Of a stretch of DNA of 64,000 bases, positions 31,286-40,896 are shown in pieces. The DNA is from Tagaea sp. CACIAM 22H2 (lineage in GTDB: Bacteria; Pseudomonadota; Alphaproteobacteria; CACIAM-22H2). The stretch spans positions 43,629 through 107,628 of the forward strand of contig PVXE01000007.1 of assembly GCA_014444615.1 (NCBI GenBank), written 5' to 3'. Under the pieces are notes generated by a model. That model was not told where the DNA came from, made no database searches, and was given only the letters and a program-made list of their open reading frames with translations. Positions within the stretch are counted from its first letter, which is position 1. Each line of letters begins with the position of its first letter. A program made the position numbers and the translations under genes.

Positions 31286-31312
31286 GGTAAGGCCACTTGA
31301 CAGGTAAGGCCA
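31286..31312 (+). promoter_or_regulatory. Candidate GntR operator/promoter (two direct repeats around a TTGACA box)
   Basis: GGTAAGGCCA occurs twice, at 31286-31295 and 31303-31312, 17 bases apart start to start. A perfect -35 hexamer TTGACA (31297-31302) sits between the copies. The GntR ATG follows 22 bases after the second repeat. Repeats straddling a -35 box suggest autoregulation by the GntR protein and control of the whole island operon. A good -10 is not obvious. Confidence 0.45.
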
Positions 31313-31334
31313 AAATGTGATTTCTCTTGGGTCG

Positions 31335-32066
31335 ATGAAACCGACCCCCAAAGCAACGCTCAGCCGTCTCGCCGTCGTCCGGCCAAAGCGGCTTTACGAA
31401 CAGATCGCCGAGCAAGTCGAAGCGTTGATCCGCGACGGCAGTTTCGCGCCGGGCACGCGATTGCCGGCCGAGCGCGAATTGGCCGAACAACTCGGCGTCA
31501 GCCGCCCATCGATCCGCGAGGCATTGATCGCACTGGAAGCCGCCGGCCTGATCGAAACGCGGATCGGCGACGGCACCTATGTGCGCGACGCATCCGGCGC
31601 CAAGCCGGTGTTTCCGCTGGAGACGTCGAAGGATTTGGGGCCGGGTACGCTCGAACAATTCGAGGCACGCCGGGCGATCGAAACGACTATCGCTGAGATG
31701 GCGGCGCGCCGCGCCTCGACCTCTGAAATCGAAGACCTTCGCGATTGCGTCGCCCGCATGCGCAAGTTGATCGATGCCGGCAAGTCGCCGTCGGAAGAGC
31801 ATCGCTATTTCCACGCGCGCCTGGCCGAAATCGCGGGGAACTCAATCCTGGCGGGGGCCGTCAAAGAGCTTTGGCGTCTGCGCCAAGGCGAGATGTGGGA
31901 CCTGCTGCGGCGCCACGTCGAAAACTCCCAAAGCTGGCGCGACGGTCTGGAATTCCGCGAGCGCCTGATATCCGCGCTGGCGGCGCAGGATCCGGCGAAG
32001 GCGCGCAAGGAGATGCAGCGCCATTTCGACCGGGTCGAGAAGCTCTATTTCGACACCAAAATCTGA
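31335..32066 (+). CDS. GntR/FadR-family transcriptional regulator
   Basis: The 243-residue protein has an N-terminal winged HTH (residues about 18-85: LYEQIAEQVEALIRDGSFAPGTRLPAERELAEQLGVSRPSIREALIALE, the GntR signature). The C-terminal all-helical FCD ligand-binding domain (residues 100-240) has the metal/ligand His region EEHRYFHARLAEIAGN and a late MQRHFDRVE. It heads the island's catabolic operon and starts 36 bases before the binding-protein gene. It is likely a repressor released by the operon's substrate or an intermediate. The ATG at 31335 is chosen over a GTG at 31317. Confidence 0.9.
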   Translation: MKPTPKATLSRLAVVRPKRLYEQIAEQVEALIRDGSFAPGTRLPAERELAEQLGVSRPSIREALIALEAAGLIETRIGDGTYVRDASGAKPVFPLETSKDLGPGTLEQFEARRAIETTIAEMAARRASTSEIEDLRDCVARMRKLIDAGKSPSEEHRYFHARLAEIAGNSILAGAVKELWRLRQGEMWDLLRRHVENSQSWRDGLEFRERLISALAAQDPAKARKEMQRHFDRVEKLYFDTKI

Positions 32067-32101
32067 CCAAGCGCGGCAAACGCGCGACAACGGAGGAAGC
32101 G

Positions 32102-33418
32102 ATGACCATCCAAGTGACAAGGCGCGTCGCGTTGGCCGGCGCAGGTGCGCTGGCGGTGCCTGCGATCTGGCGTAACGCCGCGGCGCAGACGCCGGCGACG
32201 GTGACGATGTGGACCTTCCTCGATCCCGCCAAACCCGGCGGGCGGGAAACCGCGCTCAAGCAAATGATCGAATCGTTCGAGGCGAAAAACCCGAACGTGA
32301 AGATCCGCGTCGAGCCGCAGGTGTGGACGACGCTCGCCGAGAAATTCGTGCTCGGCCACAACACGCGCAACGCGCCGGATATCGGCTGGGTCAATGCCGA
32401 AAATCTCGGTCTAATCCTTAACACCGACGCGGCCGCCGATCTGAAGCCACTGGTGGTCGATACGTGGTCGGCGCAACGGCGCGACGATCTGGCCGTGCCC
32501 GCGGCCCTGCAGGCGGTGACCGTCGGGGGCAAGGTCCTCGCCATGCCGTTGATGGCGATCACTTGGACGCTGATGTACCGGCGCGATCTTTTGGCGCAAA
32601 CGGGCTTGACGCCCGACAGCCTGAAGACCTGGGACGGCGTGCTCGAGGCCGCCAAACGCATGACCAAAGATACGAACGGCGACGGTCAGCCGGATATTTG
32701 GGGTCTCGGCCTCGGCCTCGCCAGCGAACGGTTCTCGGCGACGCCGGCGGTGCTCGCGACGATCGGCGGGCAGAACGGCATTTTCACAGACGACTGTAAG
32801 GCGCGCATCGCGACGCCAGAGGCCGAGCGCGCGCTGACCTGGCAGGCCGATCTCATCACCAAGCACCGCGTCACGCCGCGCGAGGCCGTTGCGATGACGT
32901 CGGACGATGCGATCGATCAGTTCGCCGCCGGGCGCTACGGGACGATGATCATCGCCAATAGCCGATTTGAACAGATTCAGCGCACGGCGGCGGGCTGGAA
33001 CAAAGACGATCTTGCCCAAGTCGGCATTCCGGGTTGGAATGCACAAAAGGGCGGTCCGGCCGTCATCACAGGCTGGTTCGCGGTCGCTTGGCGTAACTCG
33101 CCGCGTCTGCGGCAAGCGGCGGCGTTCATCGATCACATGACAAATGCTGACGCGATGGCGCTGTGGCAGTCGCCGGGCGGTCAGGTGCCGATGCTCAAAA
33201 GCCTCGCCGCGAATCCGCGGATGGCCGAACCCGCAAATGCGCCGCTGCGCCTCGTCGCCAACGAGTTCTCGACGAATGGCTTCATGATGCCCGGCCGCTG
33301 CAATTGGTCGCGCACCTTGGCTGACTTCAATCTCGCCACGCAGCAACTCGTGCTGGGACAGCGCAGCGCCGCCGACGCGCTGAAGATCGCCGAACGCACG
33401 ACACAGGAACGTCAGTAA
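32102..33418 (+). CDS. Carbohydrate-type ABC transporter substrate-binding protein (family 1)
   Basis: The 438-residue secreted binding protein has a Tat-like signal (TRRVALAGAGALAVPAIWRNAAAQ) and a family 1 solute-binding domain beginning TVTMWTFLDPAKPGGRETALKQMIESFEAKNPNVKI. The central TKDTNGDGQPDIWGLGL segment is typical of sugar and glycerol-phosphate binders. GGAGGAAGCG precedes the ATG. It is the first transport gene after the GntR regulator and pairs with the two permeases and ATPase that follow. The ligand is probably a sugar, polyol or cyclitol, not determinable from sequence. Confidence 0.88.
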   Translation: MTIQVTRRVALAGAGALAVPAIWRNAAAQTPATVTMWTFLDPAKPGGRETALKQMIESFEAKNPNVKIRVEPQVWTTLAEKFVLGHNTRNAPDIGWVNAENLGLILNTDAAADLKPLVVDTWSAQRRDDLAVPAALQAVTVGGKVLAMPLMAITWTLMYRRDLLAQTGLTPDSLKTWDGVLEAAKRMTKDTNGDGQPDIWGLGLGLASERFSATPAVLATIGGQNGIFTDDCKARIATPEAERALTWQADLITKHRVTPREAVAMTSDDAIDQFAAGRYGTMIIANSRFEQIQRTAAGWNKDDLAQVGIPGWNAQKGGPAVITGWFAVAWRNSPRLRQAAAFIDHMTNADAMALWQSPGGQVPMLKSLAANPRMAEPANAPLRLVANEFSTNGFMMPGRCNWSRTLADFNLATQQLVLGQRSAADALKIAERTTQERQ

Positions 33419-33478
33419 AGGCCGGTCGCGGGCGGCGCCTTCGGGTGTCGTCCGCCGCCGTCCCACGGGATTGGGTCA

Positions 33479-34351
33479 ATGGAAACGCGTCGCGCCGAAT
33501 TTTGGGTGCCGTATCGGCTGATTGCGCCGGCGGTGGCACTGGAGGCTGGCTTGGTGATCGGGCCGCTTCTGGTCGGCTTCTGGTACAGCCTTCACAATGT
33601 CCGCTTCTTCCAGATCCGATCCTTCGTCGGCTGGGACAACTATATGCGCGTCGTCACCTCGCCCGAGGTGCTTGGAAGCCTCGCTGCGACGGCGATCTTC
33701 GCCTTCTTCTCGCTGATATTGACCTTCGCGTTGGGGTTCGCCTTGGCATTGTGGCTAGAGCGCGACGGGCGTTCTGCCACGCTGATGCGCGCGATCGTGC
33801 TCGTTCCTTACATGATCGCGATGCTCGTCGGCTCGATGCTGCTCAAATGGCTCTTTTCCCAGGAAGCGGGATTGTCGCAACTCGCCCTTGGGCCTTTAGG
33901 CATGGGCGATGTGTCGATCCTCGCCAATCCCAAATCCGCGATGGCGGCGCTGGTGTTCAACGCGATGTGGCGCGATGCGGCCTTCGCGATGATCATGCTA
34001 CTGGCCGGCCTTAAAAGCATACCGCCATCTCTGCATCTGGCCGCGCGCGTGGATGGCGCCGATGCGTGGATGCGCTTTCGCCGTATCACGCTGCCGTTGC
34101 TGCGTATCCCCATCCTGATCACGGTCGTCCGGCTGTTGATCCATTTCGTCAACATCCTGACATTTCCACTGATCTTAACGGGCGGCGGACCGGGCAATTC
34201 AACCGAGGTGGTGGTGTTGCGCATGTTCCGCCTCGGCTTCCAGGACCACATTCTGGGCCCGGCCAACGCGCTGGCGATCCTGGTGTTCCTCGCCAATTTG
34301 GCGCTCGTCGCGATGCTGCTTCTGTTGTTTCGCCGTGCGGGGAGGCTCTGA
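33479..34351 (+). CDS. Sugar-type ABC transporter permease (MalF/UgpA-like)
   Basis: The 290-residue inner-membrane protein has six helices. The EAA loop LHLAARVDGADAWMRFRRITLPLLR is the MalF/UgpA contact site for the ATPase. The C-terminal LTGGGPGNSTEVVVLRMFRLGF is a hallmark of this permease class. It follows the binding-protein gene after 60 bases and is separated by 2 bases from the second permease. Confidence 0.9.
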   Translation: METRRAEFWVPYRLIAPAVALEAGLVIGPLLVGFWYSLHNVRFFQIRSFVGWDNYMRVVTSPEVLGSLAATAIFAFFSLILTFALGFALALWLERDGRSATLMRAIVLVPYMIAMLVGSMLLKWLFSQEAGLSQLALGPLGMGDVSILANPKSAMAALVFNAMWRDAAFAMIMLLAGLKSIPPSLHLAARVDGADAWMRFRRITLPLLRIPILITVVRLLIHFVNILTFPLILTGGGPGNSTEVVVLRMFRLGFQDHILGPANALAILVFLANLALVAMLLLLFRRAGRL

Positions 34352-34353
34352 CG

Positions 34354-35193
34354 ATGACCGACGTTTTCGCGCATGCTTTGCGCCGTAGGGCGGCACGCCT
34401 CGCGGTCAACGCGCTGATCGGCTTGTTCGCGCTGCTACCGATCCTGTGGGGTTTTCTGTCGTCGTTGAAACCGACAGACAAGATCGTCGAGTTTCCGCCG
34501 CGTTTGCTGCCCGAAAATCCGACGCTTGAGCATTACGCGCGCATCTTCGCCGACAACGCAGCCTATTTCATCGCCAATAGTATCGCCGTTTCGGCCGCAA
34601 GCGTCCTCCTGACGCTGGCATTGGGCGCGCTCGCCGGATACGCGATCGCGCGCTTCCGATTTCCCGGCCGTGACACGTTGATGGTCTCGACCGTTGCAGT
34701 CATGTCGATCCCGATCGCCTCGCTGCTCGTGCCCACATTCACGCTGCTCAGCGCCACCGGTCTTGCGGATACGCGCCTGGGGCTTGTGTTGCTCTACTCG
34801 GCCTATCAGTTGCCGGTCGTCGTGTGGATGCTCTACGGCTATTTCCTATCGCTGCCGGTGGAGGTGGAGAACGCCGCGCGCGTCGATGGCTGCTCGCCGA
34901 CGCGCACCCTGTTCAAGGTCGTGCTGCCGCTTTCGAAACCCGGCTTGGTCGCGGCGGGTTTGTTCGTGCTGGTCTTCGCTTGGAACGACTTCGTCGTTGC
35001 GGTGACGATGACGTCGAGTGAGTCCGCACGAACCTTCCCCGTAGCGATCTACTTCTATCTCGGCTTCTACGGCCGGGAATGGGGCCCGCTTTTGGCGGCG
35101 TCTATCGTCTCGATCGTGCCCATCGTCGCGATCTTCGTTTTTCTCCAGCGGCATTTCGTCTCCGGTTTGACCGGCGGCGGCGTGAAGGGTTGA
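34354..35193 (+). CDS. Sugar-type ABC transporter permease (MalG/UgpE-like)
   Basis: The 279-residue second permease has an EAA loop at about residues 165-195 (LPVEVENAARVDGCSPTRTLFKVVLPLSKPGL) and six helices. The start at 34354 lies just after the first permease stop, within GGGGAGGCTCTGACG. The longer open frame from 34066 runs through the previous gene and is not used. It forms the channel with the MalF-like subunit. Confidence 0.9.
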   Translation: MTDVFAHALRRRAARLAVNALIGLFALLPILWGFLSSLKPTDKIVEFPPRLLPENPTLEHYARIFADNAAYFIANSIAVSAASVLLTLALGALAGYAIARFRFPGRDTLMVSTVAVMSIPIASLLVPTFTLLSATGLADTRLGLVLLYSAYQLPVVVWMLYGYFLSLPVEVENAARVDGCSPTRTLFKVVLPLSKPGLVAAGLFVLVFAWNDFVVAVTMTSSESARTFPVAIYFYLGFYGREWGPLLAASIVSIVPIVAIFVFLQRHFVSGLTGGGVKG

Positions 35194-35196
35194 GCC

Positions 35197-36291
35197 ATGT
35201 CGGCTGTACGTTTCAGCGGCGTCTCCAAGAACTACGGCCCCGTCGTTGCACTGGCGGGTCTCGATCTCGACGTGGCGGAGGGGGAGTTCCTGTCGCTGCT
35301 GGGCCCGTCGGGCTCGGGCAAGTCGACGACACTAGGCCTGCTCGCGGGCTTGATCGACGCCGACGGCGGCAAGATCGAGATCGCCGGACGCGACGTAACG
35401 GCGCTGCCGCCCGAAAAGCGCGATCTGGCGATGGTGTTCCAGAACTACGCGCTTTATCCGCATCTCACGGTGATGGAGAACATTGCCTTCCCACTGGAGG
35501 CGCGCAAACCCAAGCCCGACGCCGGCGAAATCCGTCGCAAGGTCGAAGTGGTCGCGCAGGCGCTGGGTATTGGCGCGCTGCTCGCGCGCTATCCGCGCGA
35601 GATTTCGGGAGGCCAGCAGCAGCGCGTTGCGCTTGGCCGCGCGATGGTGCGCGACCCCAAAGTATTCTTGCTGGACGAGCCGCTGTCCAATCTCGACGCG
35701 CGCTTGCGCATCCGCATGCGCCGGGACCTCAAAGCGCTGCACGCCCAACTCGGCTCGACCATCGTCTATGTGACGCACGATCAATCGGAGGCGATGACGC
35801 TGTCTTCGCGCATCGCGATCTTCAATCACGGCAGGCTGCAGCAAGTCGCTCCGCCCGCCGAGATTTACGACCGGCCTGCTAACGCCTTCGTCGCGAACTT
35901 CGTCGGCGATCGCGAGATGAACTTCCTCGACGGCGAGCTCGGCGTTCAAGGCGGCGTCCCGCGTTTCGTGTGTGCGGGCGGTTCCGTTGCGCTCCATCCG
36001 TCGGCGGCCGTGCTCGACGCCGGGAAGCTTAGGATGGGCGTGCGCGCCGAGGCGATCGCGCCCGGCCGCGACAAGGGCGATCTGCGCGGAACGGTGGCAC
36101 TCGCCGAACTTGCCGGACCGGATCTGTTTTTGACCGTGCGCCTTGCCGACGATACCGAGATCGTCGCGCGCGCCGATCCACGCGAATTCGCGGCGCGCGA
36201 GGGGGAGTCTGTGTCGCTCGCCTTCGATCCCGCGCGCATTCACTTGTTCGACGCAGAAACCGGAATCGCCCGCCATCACGGCGCGGCCTGA
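35197..36291 (+). CDS. Sugar-type ABC transporter ATP-binding protein (UgpC/MalK-like)
   Basis: The 364-residue ATPase has Walker A GPSGSGKS (36-43), Q-loop VFQNYALYPHLTV, signature ISGGQQQRVALGRA and Walker B VFLLDEPLSNLDA, plus a C-terminal TOBE/OB regulatory domain (residues about 240-360). It starts three bases after the MalG-like gene and completes an importer within the island operon. Confidence 0.92.
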   Translation: MSAVRFSGVSKNYGPVVALAGLDLDVAEGEFLSLLGPSGSGKSTTLGLLAGLIDADGGKIEIAGRDVTALPPEKRDLAMVFQNYALYPHLTVMENIAFPLEARKPKPDAGEIRRKVEVVAQALGIGALLARYPREISGGQQQRVALGRAMVRDPKVFLLDEPLSNLDARLRIRMRRDLKALHAQLGSTIVYVTHDQSEAMTLSSRIAIFNHGRLQQVAPPAEIYDRPANAFVANFVGDREMNFLDGELGVQGGVPRFVCAGGSVALHPSAAVLDAGKLRMGVRAEAIAPGRDKGDLRGTVALAELAGPDLFLTVRLADDTEIVARADPREFAAREGESVSLAFDPARIHLFDAETGIARHHGAA

Positions 36292-36322
36292 TCGTTCCAT
36301 ACCAAGGAGAGACGTTACCCCT

Positions 36323-37729
36323 ATGGCTCAGAAACTCCATCACGCGGAATATGACGTCGTCGTCGTGGGCGGCGGTTGTGCGGGCGTCGCTGCGGCGATC
36401 AGTGCCGCCAAGAACGGTGCCAAGACGCTGCTACTCGAAGCGGGCTCGATGATCGGCGGCGAGCTGATCACCGGCCTGCCGGTCGACGGCGCATTGAACG
36501 CGCGCGGCGAATGGATCGTCGGCGGCGTGCTGAAGGAGATTCTGGACGAGCACGAACGACTGGGTGGCTATATCGGGCCGATCAAGGATTGGCGCCTGAT
36601 CTGGTACGTGTGCATCGATCCGGAGATCATGAAGATCGCCGTCGCCAATGTCGTCCGCCGCCACGGCGTGCATGTGTGGATGTACTCCTTCGCCGAAGAC
36701 GTGGTGATGGACAATGGCGAAGTGCGCGGCGTGGTCGTGCTCAACAAGCGCCAGCGTACGCTCGTTTCCGCCAAGGTGTTCATCGACTGCTCGGGTGATG
36801 GCGATGTCGCGATGATGGCGGGCGCCGAGGCGATGATCTCTAACGATAAGGGCGAATTCCAGCCGCTGACGATGTTGTTCCGCATGTCGGGCGTCGATTC
36901 CAAGCGCTTGCTCGATTTCTGCGTCGAAGCGCCGGAGAACCTCGCCGTCGGCGAAAGCGAATGGATGGGCGCGGATCTGACGCCGCGCCAATGCGCCGAG
37001 AAGCTTCGCGAACAGGGGCATCCGGCCGTGTTCGTCAAAGGTAACGGCCCGCTGATTCAAGACGGTATCCGTAACGGCGATCTGAAGTACGAAACCGCGT
37101 TGATCGGCATTATCCCGGTATCGGCGGAACGCGGCGAAGTATCGATCAACACGACTCGCATCGCCAATATCGATGCGACCGATACGGTGAAACTGTCGGA
37201 GGCGTTCAACGGCCTGGTCGATCAGGTGTGGAATTGCGTGGCGTTCATGCGCAAGCGCGTGCCCGGCTTCGAGAACGCGCATTTCTCGGGTCTGGCGCAT
37301 CGCTTGGGCATACGTGAAACGCGCCGCATCGTCGGCGACTACGTGCTGACCGGCGACGACGTGTTGAATGCGCGCAAGCGCGACGACGCGATCGGCAAGG
37401 GCTCCCACCATATCGACATCCATCAGGACGGCATCAAGCAAGTCCGCATCCCGGTTAAGCACGGCGGGTCCTACGACATGCCCTACGACATGCTGCTGAC
37501 TAAGAGCGTGAAGAACGTCTATATCGCCGGGCGTTGCATGTCGGCCGATCGCGAAGGCCACGGCTCTGCGCGCGTAATGGGGCCGTGCATGGCACAAGGC
37601 GAGGCGGCCGGATTGGGTGCGGTCATCAGCCTGCGCGGCAACGATCCGGGGAATATTCGCAGTGTCCCGGTACGCCAACTGCGCGAAGGTCTCGTCGCGC
37701 AAGGGGCAATCCTGTCCGGCACGCATTGA
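36323..37729 (+). CDS. FAD-dependent oxidoreductase (FAD_oxidored type)
   Basis: The 468-residue flavoprotein has an N-terminal dinucleotide-binding motif VVVVGGGCAGVAAA (residues 12-25) and an acidic strand end LLLEAG. The C-terminal stretch NVYIAGRCMSADREGHGSARVMGPCMAQGEAAG is the FAD-binding closing motif of the FAD_oxidored/FixC-like family seen in polyol and sugar-acid operons. The RBS AGGAGAGACG lies upstream. It probably oxidises the imported compound or its derivative; the exact reaction is unknown. Confidence 0.82.
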   Translation: MAQKLHHAEYDVVVVGGGCAGVAAAISAAKNGAKTLLLEAGSMIGGELITGLPVDGALNARGEWIVGGVLKEILDEHERLGGYIGPIKDWRLIWYVCIDPEIMKIAVANVVRRHGVHVWMYSFAEDVVMDNGEVRGVVVLNKRQRTLVSAKVFIDCSGDGDVAMMAGAEAMISNDKGEFQPLTMLFRMSGVDSKRLLDFCVEAPENLAVGESEWMGADLTPRQCAEKLREQGHPAVFVKGNGPLIQDGIRNGDLKYETALIGIIPVSAERGEVSINTTRIANIDATDTVKLSEAFNGLVDQVWNCVAFMRKRVPGFENAHFSGLAHRLGIRETRRIVGDYVLTGDDVLNARKRDDAIGKGSHHIDIHQDGIKQVRIPVKHGGSYDMPYDMLLTKSVKNVYIAGRCMSADREGHGSARVMGPCMAQGEAAGLGAVISLRGNDPGNIRSVPVRQLREGLVAQGAILSGTH

Positions 37730-37733
37730 CGCG

Positions 37734-39425
37734 ATGGATCTAGCACAAGGTGCCCGCGGCATCGATTTTGTGATCGTCGGGGGTGGGTCGGCGGGCAGCG
37801 TGCTCGCCGCCCGTCTTTCCGAGGACCCGCGCCGGCGCATCGTGCTGGTCGAGGCGGGGCCCGATCGCGATCCCGAGCTTCGTCCCGACCTGATCGATAC
37901 TTATGGCGGGCGCGCCTTTGTCGATCCAACCTATTTCTGGCCGGGGCTGCGCGCGCGCCACGCCGCCGGCGGGCCCGAGCATGCGTTCAAGCAAGGCATG
38001 CTGCTGGGCGGTGGATCGACGATCAACGGCCAGATTGCGCTACGGGGCGCGCCCGCCGACTACGATCATTGGGCGGCCGCGGGCGCCAAAGGTTGGAACT
38101 GGGAATCGGTCCTGCCGTTCTTCCGCAAGCTCGAGACAGATCTCGATTTCGGCGGGCCGCTGCACGGCGACGCGGGGCCGATCAAGATCAAGCGCGCGCC
38201 GCCCGAGACCTGGGATGCGGCGACGCTTGCCTATATGCGTGCATGGTCACAGCTCGGCCATAGGCGCCTCGACGATCTCAACGGCCCTTTCGGCGATGGG
38301 TATGGCGCGCTGCCGTTCAGCAATGACGGACAGCTGCGTCATTCCGCCTCGCGTGCCTATCTGACCAACGCGGTCCGTGCGCGGCCCAATCTATCGATTG
38401 TTACGAACGCCCGTGTATTGCGCGTCGCGATCGAAAACGGTCGCGCCGCCGGAATCGAGTTTCGCCGTGACGGCGAAACGCGGCGGATCGACGCCGATCA
38501 CGTGATTCTGAGCGCGGGGGCTATCCGCTCGCCGCAATTGCTGATGCTGTCGGGGATCGGGGATCAAGCCGAATTGGCGCGGCACGGGATCGACATCCGC
38601 GCGCATCGGCCGGGCGTGGGGCGCAATCTGCAGGACCATCCGATCGTTTCGATCTCCGCCTATGTCGATCCCAAGGCGCGGGGCGTGAAGCCATCGCGCG
38701 GCGTGTCGACCTATTTGCGCTACAGCTCGGGTGTGCCGGATTGCGAGCCATCGGACATGGTGCTGTCGGGAGGTGCACGATCGATGTGGCACGATGTGGG
38801 CGAGCGTATCTGTTCGCTGCGCACTTACCTGTGCCTGCCGTATTCGCGAGGGATGCTGACGCTGGCATCCGCGGATCCGACCATGGACCCGATCATCGAC
38901 TTCAACGGTATGTCGGATCCGCGCGATTCGCGCCGTCTGGTCGATGGCTTTCGCTTGGTCGCGCGTATCCTGTGCGGGATGATACGCCCCGACATCGTGT
39001 CGGATGTATTCCCGTCGCGCCTGTCGCCGTTGATCGAAAAATTGAGCAAGCCGACTTCGTTCAACGCGTTGCTGGGCGGCGTCGGTGCAATCGCGATGGA
39101 TGCATCGGCGACATTGCGGCGCTTCGTCATCCGCAAAATCGTCACCGACGGCACGTCGCTCGACGATATCCTACGCGACGATGCGACGCTGGAGGCCTAT
39201 ATCCGTCAGATCGTTGGCACGTCGTGGCATCCGTCGGGCACGTGCCGAATGGGCACCGAGGACGATCCCGGCGCTGTCGTCGATGCGAATGGGGCGGTGT
39301 TCGGCGTGCGTGGCCTGACGGTGGCCGACGCCTCGATTATGCCGCGTATCGTGCGGACGAACACCAACCTGCCGACGCTGATGATCGCGGAAAAGGTCGC
39401 CGCTCGACTCGCAAATATGTCGTGA
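37734..39425 (+). CDS. GMC-family oxidoreductase (alcohol/choline-dehydrogenase type)
   Basis: The 563-residue flavoprotein has an N-terminal GGGSAGSVLAARLSE and a GMC signature near residues 85-100 (GMLLGGGSTINGQIALRG). The C-terminal active site has His499 (SWHPSGTCRMG) and Asn543 (VRTNTNLPT) 44 residues apart, the His/Asn pair of choline oxidase-like members. It oxidises a primary or secondary alcohol. It starts 4 bases after the previous gene and ends one base before the convergent integrase, so it is the last cargo gene of the operon. Confidence 0.9.
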   Translation: MDLAQGARGIDFVIVGGGSAGSVLAARLSEDPRRRIVLVEAGPDRDPELRPDLIDTYGGRAFVDPTYFWPGLRARHAAGGPEHAFKQGMLLGGGSTINGQIALRGAPADYDHWAAAGAKGWNWESVLPFFRKLETDLDFGGPLHGDAGPIKIKRAPPETWDAATLAYMRAWSQLGHRRLDDLNGPFGDGYGALPFSNDGQLRHSASRAYLTNAVRARPNLSIVTNARVLRVAIENGRAAGIEFRRDGETRRIDADHVILSAGAIRSPQLLMLSGIGDQAELARHGIDIRAHRPGVGRNLQDHPIVSISAYVDPKARGVKPSRGVSTYLRYSSGVPDCEPSDMVLSGGARSMWHDVGERICSLRTYLCLPYSRGMLTLASADPTMDPIIDFNGMSDPRDSRRLVDGFRLVARILCGMIRPDIVSDVFPSRLSPLIEKLSKPTSFNALLGGVGAIAMDASATLRRFVIRKIVTDGTSLDDILRDDATLEAYIRQIVGTSWHPSGTCRMGTEDDPGAVVDANGAVFGVRGLTVADASIMPRIVRTNTNLPTLMIAEKVAARLANMS

Positions 39426-39426
39426 A

Positions 39427-40719
39427 TCAAACTTCTTCCAAATCAAGATCGCGCATCTCGCCGATCTCCGTAACTTTTGCGTCCAGGGCCTCGGCATCTT
39501 TCTTGTCTTGCGTCCGATCTTTCCAAAGATGGCCGTAGAGATCCGTGGTCGTCAGATAACTTGAGTGACCCATGCGCTGCTGGAGGACTTTAGGAGTCAC
39601 GCCACGTTCAATTTCCAAGCTTGCATATGCATGCCTCAAACCATGCAGCGTAATGGCGGGCTTTCCAAACTTTATTCGAAATTCAATGAAATCTTTGACC
39701 CCAAATTCCTGCCAGCCGGCGATGTCGAGCTTATCCCAGTTGTCATCATAGAATTTTTTAAGCTCTGGCGGGAGTTTAAGAAGACTACTCTCCGAGAAGC
39801 GTTTCCAATCACGTGCGACGAAGTTCGAGTAGTCGATCGGCGTATCGGAGCCGCGGCTGCGCAACAGCAGGCCATCGTTTGGCATGGCCTGCTGTTGAAT
39901 ATATGTCTGAAGCATCGTGTATACGCGATTGGAAATCGGAACGTCACGCAATGCGGCGGGCGTTTTGACGTCACCAATCATATTGAAAATGTCAGCGCGC
40001 TGTCGGATTTGCACATAGTACGAATTATCGATCGACACGACGTTCCGGATCTTCAGTCCGCGTATCTCGGACGGTCGAAGTCCAGCGAAGAGCCCTAGTA
40101 CAGCAACGACGTCCGCGCGGCGAATGTAGTCCCAGTTGATTTCGTCACCCCACTCAATTCTCTCTCGTAAGTCGGAAATCAAAAGCTTCGATGGAACCTT
40201 GGCTCGCTCATATCGCCGGATCGATCCGCTGTCGCGACTGGCGCTGTAGCGTAGATTAGTCAGTGGGTTCTGTTCAATCGCGCCAACATTATGCGCGTAA
40301 TTCATTATTCTTTTAAAAGTAGAAAATACAACTTTGGCATATCTCGGCGTTAGCTGCGATTTCAATTCGTCGAGTATCTCGAGACCTTTCATTCGATCGA
40401 CATCTCGTATCATCAAGCTGCCAATCTTCGGCTCGATATGACGCTGAATTTGGCGCTGATAACTGTCGTATGTTGACCGCTCCAAACCTCTCGATTTCTG
40501 CTCCAGTACATATGCCGCCGTCACCGCAGAAAAGGTCAATGGCCTAGCTTGCGCGCCGGAGTTCATTCTTGTTGTATCCGGAGACTCAGCGAATGCGGCC
40601 GCTTCGCTTTGGGTTTTGAACTGACGGCGAAAGCGACGGCCATCGATATGCCATTCGACAATCCAAGCGCGACGTATCGCGCCGCTCGCCGTTTTCCAGA
40701 GTCTTCGATAGATCGTCAT
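39427..40719 (-). CDS. Tyrosine recombinase / phage-type integrase
   Basis: The 430-residue site-specific recombinase has an N-terminal arm-binding region (residues 1-55), a core-binding SAM-like domain (60-160) and a catalytic domain with Arg215 (FAGLRPSEIRG), Lys252, His359 and Arg362 (HGLRHAYAS), His385 (MGHSS) and Tyr395 (TTDLYGHL). All six positions of the tyrosine recombinase set are intact, so it is probably active. The ATG at 40719 has GAGGGGC six bases upstream. Codon use and GC are lower than in neighbouring catabolic genes, a sign of transfer. It is tail to tail with the GMC oxidoreductase gene. Confidence 0.92.
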   Translation of the reverse strand: MTIYRRLWKTASGAIRRAWIVEWHIDGRRFRRQFKTQSEAAAFAESPDTTRMNSGAQARPLTFSAVTAAYVLEQKSRGLERSTYDSYQRQIQRHIEPKIGSLMIRDVDRMKGLEILDELKSQLTPRYAKVVFSTFKRIMNYAHNVGAIEQNPLTNLRYSASRDSGSIRRYERAKVPSKLLISDLRERIEWGDEINWDYIRRADVVAVLGLFAGLRPSEIRGLKIRNVVSIDNSYYVQIRQRADIFNMIGDVKTPAALRDVPISNRVYTMLQTYIQQQAMPNDGLLLRSRGSDTPIDYSNFVARDWKRFSESSLLKLPPELKKFYDDNWDKLDIAGWQEFGVKDFIEFRIKFGKPAITLHGLRHAYASLEIERGVTPKVLQQRMGHSSYLTTTDLYGHLWKDRTQDKKDAEALDAKVTEIGEMRDLDLEEV

Positions 40720-40896
40720 GATGCCCCTCAATCCGCTTAGTTACTTTCGCGGCATAAATGATAAGGTTGGGGGACTTAAAATCGCCGTGCGCCGGCATTA
40801 AAATATTGATTTTAATGCGTTATTGCGCAATGTCTTTCGGCCTGCACGGCGTGAGATGACGCATCTTTGTGCCGAGGAGTAACGTAGCGTTGAGCC

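Noticed and set aside
31111..31356. Minus-strand frame overlapping the GntR promoter
   Set aside because: It covers the direct repeats and -35 box, contains no known domain and is not preceded by a ribosome site.
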